A DNA stretch of 64,000 nt from Sebastes aleutianus. Its lineage: Eukaryota > Chordata > Actinopteri > Perciformes > Sebastidae. Each line of letters begins with the position of its first letter. Position 1 is the first letter of the stretch. Where the stretch lies: contig CAKAKS010000031.1 of the NCBI GenBank assembly GCA_916700875.1, positions 3,786,477-3,850,476 on the forward strand, given 5' to 3'. A model generated the notes under the pieces. The model saw only the letters and a program-made list of their open reading frames with translations. It did no database searches and was not told the DNA's origin. Both the position numbers and the translations under genes were made by a program. Of the stretch, positions 38,301 to 50,300 are shown piece after piece.

Positions 38301-41300
38301 GACAGTCGGCGTGCCCCCAGCTTGGGGAAACAGACAGGAGTACTGACACCAGGGCAAAGCAAAATAGTGCTGTGGACGGGGACGGCAGAAAAACTAGCCA
38401 CCTAAAATACGGCTCTAATTAAAAAAATGTATATTCATTTAGATATACGCTATATTTAGAATATTTTCAGCGCTTTATCTTACCGTCAGACAGCCCTTTC
38501 CTTCTCCTTTCTGACAGGGAACATGAGAGTGAAACTTATCTATGCTCTCTCCAAAGCCACAGGCTCAGATGACAAAAAAACAGTATAGATGCATTTCACT
38601 TTCAGTTCGCCGTTGGAAAATATTCTAAATATAGCGTACACTTAAACGGATATCATTCTTTTAGGCAAGCCTTTCTTTTAGGTGGTTAAAATAAGTTTTT
38701 CTGCCGTCCCCGTCCACAGCACTGTATTGCTTTGCTCCGGTGCTCCTGTATGTTTCTCGATGCTGGGGGCACGCCGACCGTCATCTACTGTAAATAATAC
38801 ACAACCCCACTTCATAACACCCAAACTAACACAGGAAACACACTAACTAACAGAAAAAATAAGGCAGCTTGCACATCAGCATAAAGGACTACGTTTTTAA
38901 CTTAACTAAGTTAAAAAAAACAACAACAAAAAAACACCCAAACTGCTCTACAAACAATTTCAAGTTACTATAATGTGTCTTAGGCTACTGGTTAACACCG
39001 ACAAAAGCATCAAGAACAAGCATTGACACAAAGTTGGGTCATCTACGAACCTGAGCTGTTGGTCTCCCAGATTTCAGTTCCCAGGTTGTTGGAAGAAAGT
39101 GCTTCCTCGGGTTGTTCAATGCTCATGCTTCCCTGCTTTTTGGCAAAGCGTGGCGGTATCTTGGATGTGATAGTCCTGTTCTTCACTGGCACCTAACACA
39201 GGCAACAATGAGAAGAAGTTTAACAAACTACACACTATTTGTTCATCCCTGGCATGATTACGGAGCATATGTTGACTTACAGCAGCTCCTTGTTCCTTCC
39301 TCCTTCTATCATCTTCCTGTGGGCGTCTTTGCTTTTTGGACAAGGCATCCTGGTATCCATCTGGATTGGAAACTGGTCCCCCTGCGTCCCCCTCAACTAC
39401 AAAACAGGCATGTGGTCAATGCACAATTATCTGGGATACGTAGGAACTGCAGTACTGAACATTATCTGGATTTCTGTTTAAAAGTGTGTGAGTCAGCACC
39501 GCAACATCATCACATCATGAGGATTTTTAGCTTAAATGAGATCAGTAATCAGTATCTTTCCTAAAAATGTAGCAGCGCCAATTGTCCAGAGATTTTTTTG
39601 TCAATGTAGATGGGCAACAACTCATCTTTAGACACTTAACATTTAACGTGGCAGTAGGCAGTATATTTTTGGCATCATTGGGCAAAAATTCCATAATAAC
39701 CTTTCAGCATATTGTAATTCAAGTGTTCTGAGAGAAAACTAGACTTCTGCTCCCCATCAGGGCTCTGTTTTCAGGCTTTAAAAAAATCGAGCCTGTGACG
39801 GGAGACTTTGACCAATCACAAGCCATTTCATTGAGAGAGCGTTCCTATTGGCTGTGCTCCGGTCATGTGACTGGAACTTGGCGTTCCTTCACCAGATTTC
39901 ACAATGGCGGCGGCGTCACAAACTTTCTCATTTTACAGCTAAACAGTACACTACAAGATGATTCTGAAAACATTTGAGGAGAGAAATAGGCATTACAGTA
40001 ACAGAATATTGATTCATATTTGATCAGCACTGCCTAGTTTGACCGTTCGGTCGGAGCTCGCGAGTGATTGACAGGTCAGCTCTTACTGCTTGTTTTCCTA
40101 TGTGAAATCTTGCAGACGCCGTTAGGAGCACCGGAGGACACAGAGGCACACGATTTTTTTCAGGTTACCCGTTTCATGTACTACTGTCACGACCGTTTTA
40201 TAAAAATAACTTTTTATGCTCCAATCTCGCCTACTTCATCTTTAATTTCGAAAAGATAAATTAAAAAAATTGGACTCACTTGGGTAGCTGCTGAGCTCAT
40301 ACTGGGACAGAGGTTCGGTCATGTCTGTCTTGACAGGTCCTTGCTTCAGCTCCTTATCTAATTTCTTCCCGGAGGTCTCACTGGTTTCCCTCTCGTCCGG
40401 CTGCTCGATGCTGTAGACTTGGCCCGACTCGTCTGGGCTCCTGCTGAAAAACAGGAAAGGGAGACAAACGGTTTTAATAGGGGATTGTGACATCAAAAAA
40501 AATAATAACATTGGCAAAATAACCAAATAACATATCCTCCTGTCAGGCACAGGTACCTTTCCCAAATACATCTAGCCAATGAAACTGAGCTACATTCTCA
40601 TCTGGGACAGACTGCATGGTGAGAAGTGCCCAGTCCCTCAGACTTTGTTCTAGGGCTGTGCAATTAATCAAATTTCAGTTACGATTTTGGCTTCCAACGA
40701 CTATCAAAACAAGATAATCGACATAAAACAATTATTGGCCGCATTAGGTTTCGCAATGGTCTTGTTTTGTCTTGTGTTATAAATCCAGCGCACCCCTTTC
40801 CTTTACAGCGGCGCCCTAATCGGTAGGTGAGGGACAGCCACTCGGTGTGGGAGGATCCCTTTGTAGGAACTCTCCCCGGCGCCGGATGGCCTTCGCCGGC
40901 CATATTTCCTCCGTGGGTGGTGTGCCGCGACCGGCTCTATGTCAGCTTGGAAGGTGTGACTTATGTTTGCCGTGTCAAAGCCATTCATATCTTTACAACG
41001 AATGGTTTATCATTAAATTGTTTACTAGAGCACAACATTTTTATAAGAGTACAACATTCTTCCTCTATCTAGCCTCTTATTGTTGCTCTCAAAGAGCACC
41101 AGATTGATGCATTTGACTTTAAAATGTAGGCGACAAAATGTTTCTTTCTAAATGCATGATGTTTCCAAAGTCAATGAGTAATCGTGTTAAATAATTGTGA
41201 TTTTAATATTGACCAAAATAATCGTGATTATAATTTTTGCCATAATCAAGCACTACTTTGTTCAATAACAGGGGAAACAGTAGCAAAACTATAAATAACT

Positions 41301-44300
41301 TTTTTATTTCCTGAAAAAATGGAGAAGAATGGAGCCGAGCCGAGCATCCAAAGAAGAAACTACAGTATCTAAAGGCTAATGACGGATCAATTTCAATCAA
41401 GAGACAAACTGACACATCAAAAGCTAACTGTTGGTTCAAGTTAACAACAGACGCGTTCACTAAGCAGTCCAGAAATGAAATCAGAACAACTGTCAGTCTA
41501 ATCAGTGCTGGTAAAATGAAAGCTAGGTATCTGACTGGACTCTCTATGGAGAGTAAGCGCTCACTTTCATATATTTGTACTACCCAATTGTTTGTTTCCT
41601 AAAATAAAGGTGAGCAAAAGATTTGTGTTCAGTCTCGTCCCTGTTAGTGTAAGTCGGAGTATATCAAGGTCAAAAACAATATTGGGAACACCCTGTGCTG
41701 TTGGTTTCCAAGCAACTATAAAACAACCAGACCTGAGACAACACACTAGAGCATTAATATAATTCCCCAGCACACTATAAGGACAATTACTTCAACTTGA
41801 AGTTTGTTCTATTATTCAGCTCACCTCTTACAAGAAGTCCCTCCATTCTGCCAACTGTCACTCCTGTTGGAGGAGGAGGTGGGGGGATTATCAGGCGTAC
41901 GCGCCATCTTGCCCGCTTCCAGCAGTGATGGCTCTCCTTTCCTGTTCTGCCGTTCCACCAGTGGTCTCTGGCTGGAGAAACTTCTCTTGCAAAGTTCCCT
42001 CTTCTCACCAGAGCCTGGTTCACCGTGGCCAGAGTCTGAGGGAATATCGCCATGTCCTTGTGTAGCCGCGCCTCCACTTCCACCTCGCTTCTCTCTCCAG
42101 TCACCAAAGTCGCTGTTCTCTGATCCCGTCTCCCATTCCTCTGCCTGACCGTGCTGACTGGGGCGTGCACCAGCGTAGTGGCCGCTGGGCCAGTTCTCTT
42201 CCCCGCTGCCTTTGGGGCGACCAGGCCAGGGGTTTGCAATGTCTCCATTTATGTACTCATCACTTGTCCACTGGTTTGAGCCGGGTTCACGTTCTTGTTG
42301 TAGACGACGGAAGCGTGGAGGCTTGTCTTGACGGGGTGGACGCCGTCTCCTCAACATCTGCCTGTCAGGGTTGTCATTGTCGAAGTAGTATTCTCCTTCA
42401 CCTCTGTCCTCTGTGCCATTTTCCATGAAGGAGCCAGTGAATTTAGGAGGGTACTTGAGAGTCTCACGTTCAACAGGGGGTCTGCGGGAATAAGTAGCCT
42501 CAGCTCCAAGACCGTAACCATTTTCTTGCATGGAGCCACCAGTGCTACTAAACTGGGGCCCACGGCCCCTCCATGTAGCGATGTCCCTCGAGCCTCCAAA
42601 GCCTCGACTGTAACTTCCAGTGGTGTTCATTCTGGGAGGCAGAATGCGACCTCCAAAGCCCCTGCTGCTGGCCTTGGCCTTTTCTCTGGAATCTATGGCC
42701 GCCTGGTCATCTGTGTAGACCTTGTTGGATCTCCAAGAGTCTCTATCAGCCTTACGGACTTCTCCAGACTCTGTGTAACCTTCTCCATTTTCAGATCCCT
42801 TCTGGCGACGCCTCTTGGGCAGTTCCTCATACTCAGACGTTTCACTCAAGGTCTCACTAACATTTCGCCTGCGGGGCTTGCCCCTCTGGAACTCCTCCAC
42901 CTTGACGAGGTCCCTAGGTGGCGGTCTGCCTCTGCCTGTCCGCTGAACGCCACTGCTGTTGTTATTGTTGTTATAAGCCCCCCTGAGATTGTCTCCACCT
43001 CGGCCACCACGGGTTCCACCTCTTGAGCTAAATTCCCGAAAGCCTCGACTGCGGCCTCTACCGGTTCCCCTGACAGCACCGAAGGCCTGTTCTTCATCGA
43101 TGAAGATCCAGTTATTACGCCGTGGTGCCTGGGGCTCCCGAATTTCCTGGCTATCTCTAGGTGACTGGTTCTTGCCGGTGTCCCAGGCGCTCTCCTTAGG
43201 AGAGTCATCACTGTGGCTGCTCAGAGGCCTGTCTGTTTTGGGGGGAGCTGGTGACTGACGCTGCCTCTCTTCAGGCTGTTTCTCAACAACAACAGGCGAG
43301 GCTGAACGCCTGTTGCTGGCAGGCTGGTTGTCTTTCTTCAAGTCGTAAACATTAGTAAGGACTTCTTTCTCCAGGCGGTAAGGGACAGGCTTCTCCTCAG
43401 GCTCAGGTTTAGGCTTCTCGTTCTCCTTGTCTTCCACCTTGAGAGCCTTGAGTACTGGTTTCTTGATGGGCCCAGTTCTGCGAGTCAAGGTGCGTCCACT
43501 GGTCTCAGACGGCTGGCTAACACTACTACTGGAACTGGAACTGGGTTCGGACCACTGGCTTTGAGCATTGTTGAGTCCGCTGTCTTGTTTCTGGCCTCCA
43601 TCTCTTTTCCAATTGTCCATGGAGCCATCTAAGGTCTCATCGTGAGATTCAGAGGCGTCTTTCGGGTGCTTGTCTCTAGAGTCTTGCTTCGAGTAATCAC
43701 TATCTGGATGATTCAAGGAGTGGCTCTGAGCAGTGGTCAGTAAGCCTTGGTGTTCTCTGTCTGTGCCTCGGCTCTGGTAAGCATGATGGGGGATATCATC
43801 TTGGGGGTGGGTCAAGCACTCATTGGCTCTTTCTTCATAGGAGTCCTGTTGGGAGCTGGCCATTTCACTTCTGTGGAATAAAGAAGATACAAGAAAGATG
43901 AAAAATGACAAAAACAGACAGAGGCCCACCAAGAGGGGCTTATGGCCCTGTTCAGACCTGGTATTAACATGCGTCGTGAGTGAGCCGATCACAAGTGGAC
44001 AGCTCTGAGTAAAGGTGTAAACGCACTCAAGACGCATTGAGATCTGATCGCTCAGACCACATTCAGAGGTGTCTGGGCCGCATATGGCCACATTCTTTTA
44101 GCAGTGTGTACACTAAAGTGTCCTGGGCCACATTGAAGACTGCCTACTCAACTGACGTTCTGCTTTGATCCGTGAGGTCTCTGCGCTCCTTTTGTGAATA
44201 GACGGGCAGACGCGAGGACTTGTCTGCCTCGCGGCATGAAAACAGCTTCTGTGCTCTGCTGTATCCTGTCGGTACAACTGTATTTTATTAAAATATATCT

Positions 44301-47300
44301 TATCTATAGGCTACATATCTACAGACTATCAGACTAGACATGCAAAGTGCATTATTATCATACTGTTGGAGATGTGTCAGTATAATTGTTCTGGTGCTCT
44401 GCATGGCGCTGACGCCCGCCCACCTGCTGGGTCTCATCACCGGCTCTCTGTAACTCTGCACCCCGCTGTTGCCTGGCAAAGGCAACGGTGTTGGTAGCAC
44501 GGAGGTCCCCGGGGACCGCCGGCACATCCACCCACCGTCTGTAACTGCTTATCCTATTCAGGGTTGCGGGAGGGGGTAGAGGGGGGGGGCTGGAGCTGAT
44601 CCCAAATGACATTGGGCAAAGGCGGGATACACCCTGGACAGGTTGCCAGACTATCGCAGGGCTGACACATACAGACAGACAACCATTCACGCTCACATTC
44701 ACACCTACGGGCAATTTAGAGTCAACAATTAATCTAACCTGCATGTCTTTGGACTGTGGGAAGAAACCGGAGAACCTGGAGAAAGCCCACGCTAACCACC
44801 GTTACCGCTGGTACAATAATCTTTTATTTTGATGTTCATAAAATGCACCCAAGATCAGGAATATGTACGATATTACTACTGACATTCCTGTAATATTACG
44901 TCACAGCGTCTGCTGTATTAGCCGTGTGTTTACTACGTGTTAATTTGCATATAGAGCGGGGAGTGAGATCCTATCGCAAGTGGTCGCTCAAGACGCATCG
45001 GGAGACGCATTCTAATGCCAGGTGAGAACAGACGTACTTAGTGCTGTCCACTTGTGATCCGATCACTCGGGATGCATTTTAATGCCAGGTCTGAACAGGG
45101 CCTATGCCACTAAGCAGGGTTTTAAGCGGTGATATTGCTTTGCCTTAATTAAAGAACTGCGAAATTCACAGGATCTACTATTTTAAACACAAATAACTGA
45201 CCTCTCCTCTGGCTGGCCACTGTCTGAGCTTCCATGCTGTCTCTGATAAGGTGGAGTGAAGCTGCGCAAGGGGTAGCCATCTTGGTTCCACATAGGGTAA
45301 GGCTCAGTTGAAGGGGCTCTTCTCTCCTGGTGCAGGTTGGGATGGCATCCCTCATCGGAACCAGGGCTGTTCAGGTGGTCTTGATGCATCATAGGTTTCA
45401 TCATTCCTGCTGAAAACAATCAGTGTTCAAATTGGAGAGTTTTCCTTGATAAAAAAACAGCTGGGAAAACGGTCTGATTTCAGATGCAAAGTTACGTGCT
45501 CATTTTATTGAGTTCACCTGTAGAGTGGACAGCACCGGGGTAGTAGTCCACAGGAGATCGTCCTTGGGTCATGCGGGGATCCATGAAAGGTGGCATCATC
45601 ATCCAGCGGGGATCAAATCCGAGAACATGTGGGGGGTAGTAGCCCCGCTGGGCGTGGCTTGAGCCAGATGGGGCAGGGTGAGCAGACTGTTGCCAGTGCT
45701 GCATCTTGTATACTTGTTCCTGTAGAATATTACAATGAATACACTTCAAATCCACAGTCCTTGCTCTGTGTATAAATGACATCTAACATTCAGCTGAATC
45801 TAATATGAGACTTCAGAGTTAGCCAAGTCAAGGGGATATCTTCCAATGTTACAGTCTTCTTAGTATAAAATCCCCTTCGTTTCAACCCTTTTCATTGTAC
45901 ATGTGAACTATTTTGAATTCCACATTCACGATTGAACACAGAAGACATTAAAGCCGCTCTCAGCGTGGAATAAACTTACATGATTGATTGACTAAAAATC
46001 CAAAATTAATATCAAGGAAATTTGACACGTCTGTGTTTCACTCCTCATACATTATGGTCATCATCAAAGCAGGTCTTCTCCGGGAAAGAGAAAATGACCA
46101 AACAGTCTATCAATCAGCCTTTTTCACAGCAGACATTTTGTGTAGTCATTTTGGTGCTGCGGCTTAGTGGTTAAAGCGCCTGTCTCGTAAACAGGAGATC
46201 CTGGCCTCACTCAGATAAAACACTCTGTAGCTCAGTGGGTAGAGCGGATCGTCATTTAACACGGTTAGCGGTTAGAAAGGTTGGCTGTTCGATCCTGCTC
46301 TCTGCATGTCAAAGTGTCCTTGGGCGAGACACTGAACTAGGGCAGGGCGATATGGCCTAAAAATAATATCGCAATATTTTTTTTGTGTCTGAGAGGGAGC
46401 CAAAGAAGAGAGGGAAAGAAGGAAATGCCAAAGCGAGTCTCATGCCGGCGGGGTGGCTTAAAAACATTACATGACAATTTGTAGTCGATGTTCGCGATAT
46501 AGTCATTTTATACACCGCACCTGGGACAAGCCGCGATACATTGACAGACCGTATGTATGTGACAACGGCGGGCAAGAAGCCACCAGCAACGCTACATCTC
46601 CGAATGTAGTACAAACCAAACAGACACGGTCTGTCGGACAATCGCTAACGTTACGCCAGGCAGACACACTGCGCACAACTTCACAGCTTAACTAAAATGG
46701 TGTGGTGCAGACTTACTGGGAAAGTGGCTGCTTGTGTCCACGACACTACACGCAGGGCCGTGGCTGCTACAGTAACTCTCCCGAACGGATGAACTGGGGA
46801 CTCTGTTTTTGTCTGTTGTGCTCATACACTGCAGCTGGCGCACTGCTGCATGCGAGGCACTAATCTTGTCAGTTAACGGTTAATAGTCGGTTAACGAGGG
46901 TCGGTTATCGGTAAAAAAATGTATTCTAAATTGGCATCTCTACTTTGCACCCTTACTTCTCTTCTTGCGTGAGAAAACCAAACAACATTAGCTCCCAAAA
47001 CCCCTGACAAGAATTAACAATGGACAATCCAATCAAAGACAAATAGGTTAACACGCTTCACAAGGCTGTTTACATGTTGATGACATTAAAAAAAAAAATC
47101 CCTGCTTCCATGAACTCTCTTCTCACAAAGCAGCCACTAATACATTGACACATTAGTCTGGGATTAAGACTTTATGGGTTAGAAGGGGGCATCAGCTGGC
47201 GCTCACCTGCTGCTGCGGATGGTGCTGTGGCTGCTTTTGAAAGCGAGGTGGGACGGGTTTGGAGGGATGACGTCCACTGTAGTCTCCCGAGGGAGAGGAG

Positions 47301-50300
47301 GGCTCCTGACCATCATCCTCGCTGGCACGGTAGCTGGAGAAGGCAGGTTCCTCACGGTAACTATGACCAGGAGAGCTGTCTGGGGGACACTCGCTTCCAT
47401 CTGGAAATCATTTGACCACAACCCATGCTTAGAATCTGCAATAATCTTTATATTTTATAGATAATATATAGGCCTAAATATACAAGTCTACTTGTAGTTT
47501 TTTAAAGCTTTTAAGTTTGTTTACCTTTTGTGCTGTACTGCCAGCTCTCATGGTGGCTTTTACTCTGTTCCCGGTCTGGGGAAAGTGGAACTTCTTTGCC
47601 CTCTCCCTCTTTCAGGCCCTCGTCCGTCCTTGATGTCTGCCTTTCAGTCTTCCCAAACTTCTCATCCAGCTTTTTAAGTTTTTCAGCGCAGGCAGCCAGC
47701 CGTTCCTCACGGGCACGCCTCTCTTCCTCCTCCCGGCGTCTGCGGGCCCGCTCAACAGCCTCCGACAGCTCAGGTGACACATACTTCGCCCTAGCTGGAG
47801 CCTGAGACTGGCGAAGGTGATCTTCCTGGTCAGCCAGTGGCTCACCTTGGATTTTCTGCTGGGCCTAGAGACGGAACAGAGGTAATTCAAGGGGAGGTAT
47901 ATATTACAGTATATTAAGTATATAAAAATATATGTACAATGTGACCTTTGAGAAAAGCTTTTAACTACGAAATATTTGATATTTTACACTGAGACCAAAA
48001 GGATTTGCTGATTTTAAAAGTGTTTCCTTTAGGGGGAGATAGCAGGTCAACAGCAGATGTCACACAGAAGTAGTGTACATCATCGGAAAAGCTGAAAATG
48101 AATTTGAGATGCAGCTCAGTACTGTGTGTCAAATTGTTCTAGTCATAAATCTGAAATAAACATGAATTAATTAATTAAAATAAATTGTGTATAAGGGCTT
48201 TGAACATTCTGATAGAAGTATATGATGGCCATTCCCATGCTGACTTATATCTCATAAGTTTTTGCAGCAATTTTTGGGTTGATACCATCTGTTACATAGA
48301 TTTGGTGCCAAATTTGACCATTTTATTAAACAATCGAGAATTGATAAAAATGATCAATAATCCCTCCTAAATACCACATTAAGACACTAAGACCTTGAGG
48401 AACACCACAGAAATAGATAAGATGTTGCATTCCTCTAAATGATTGAAACGTGTGAAAAGAGGGAAGAATGATGACAAGCAACTAAGGTCCCAGGCCATAT
48501 TCAAACTCTGGAATTAAAATAATTATCTCTGTAAAATAATTGTTACATGGGATGCACCTTAGACCACTAGGCCTTAAAGATACTAGAGCTGCAACAATTA
48601 ATGGATTAATCAATTAGTTGTCAACTAATAAATCAATCACTGACTATTTTCATAATTGATTAAATCGGTTTGAGTCATTTTTTAAGAAAAGAAAAAAAAA
48701 GGCAAAATTTCTGATTCCAGCTTCTTAAATGTGAATATTTTCTGGTTACACTTCTATGACAGTAAACTGAAAATCTTTGAGTTGTGGACTAAACAAGTCA
48801 TTCGAGGATGTCCTCTTGGGTTTTGGGAAACACTGATTGACATTTTTCACCGTTTTGACCAAACCACTAATCAAGAAAATAATTGACAGATTAATCGACA
48901 TTGAAAATAATTGGTAGTTGCAGGCCTAAAGGGTACCCTAAATGACATCGTCTGCTAAACCCATCCGCTCACATTGACAACTTAAGCCTCAAAGACTTGT
49001 TTAGTGAAAGAAAATATTAAATATGTAGGCTTAAATGTGTAACTCTACTTGTAGTTTATTTTAAGGGAATTCATCCTACAGATTTTTCACACTGAAACTG
49101 GCCAAAAAAACAGAAGCGTAGTCTGTATCTCCATTATGTCTGTCACATCGTTTTCAGTTGCCAGGAAAAAAGCACGGCGAGTGAAAAGCAGTCAGACACA
49201 TATCTCTATGGTTACTGCAAGGTCATCTCTACCGATTCACAATGACAGTCTCACTCGAGGGTGTGTGAAGGCACACTGCTATTCATATGCCCTGTGGTGT
49301 TGGCTTATCCTCCACAGTCACAGAGGGATTAAAGAACAAGATGTGTTATTACTGTGGATAACATCATAATGAGTTAATCTTAGATAAGTCATCTCAGAGG
49401 AGGAGGAGGATGAAAGTGGAAAAACACAGCATTGGTGTGTTTGTTACCAGAGTGTCTGTAGAGAGATATCTGCCATTGGTCTTCCTGGGCAGCTCGTGGT
49501 GATGATGTTGGTAGGAATAGCTCTCCTCAGTGCCCTCCTGGGGGTAAGACACCTCACCTGAACTTAGGGAGGATTGGCAGTCACGCAGGATCTCTCTCTC
49601 CCTCTCCCATTCAGTCCTAAAAAGTAAAGTAAAGTAACAGATCAAATATTTAAACCAGGATCCCTTTAAATGATGACAAAAACAAACATTTAAATAAAAA
49701 AAGAGATCTCACCACATCCTGCTTTTTTCACCGGAGTGGTCTTCTTCGTCATCACTGAACTTAAGCTTCTCACTATAATCAACTTCCTCATGGAGTCCTG
49801 GAAAAACAAAAACAAACTAACAGTCAGTGGCAAAACCATACACTCGAGGAATGATATTATCTGGCTGAATGAAAACCATAAGAGAGCAAATCAACTTGCT
49901 ATGTCCTGAGCAGAGCATGTGAGTGGAGCAGAGCCTGAGTGGAAGGACTTTGGATGGAGCGCAGAGCGGCTTTAAAAAAAAAAGTTGGAGCGTCGCCTTG
50001 CCTCCCGCTCCATCCCGCTTCAACTTTGCTCCAGTACCGATCACACCATGAGTTCGAAACATGCCCGAGCAAGCCCGACCCAGAATGTATCTATGTATTG
50101 CGCACGACGGCTGCATAGGATTGTTTTTGACTCATGTAATCCAAACATTTCCAATAACTCCAGAGTGATGTAAAGTTAAAAAAAATAAGCAATTATTGAA
50201 AAAAGACAGATGTAATCATTTCCGAAATTCACAACATGTTTTTTTACGTAACAGAATATCCTGCTTCAATCCATATTTGTTGGCGTTTAGCCTTTCAAAA

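Noticed and set aside
42328..43026. 232-codon plus-strand ORF opposite prrc2b
   Set aside because: A shadow of the coding strand of the giant exon; codon pattern and homology belong to the minus strand.
43871..44091. N-terminal extension of the long open frame before the giant prrc2b exon
   Set aside because: Separated from the exon by a good AG acceptor at 43871-43872, no similarity to PRRC2 proteins, and it runs into a DNA transposon.
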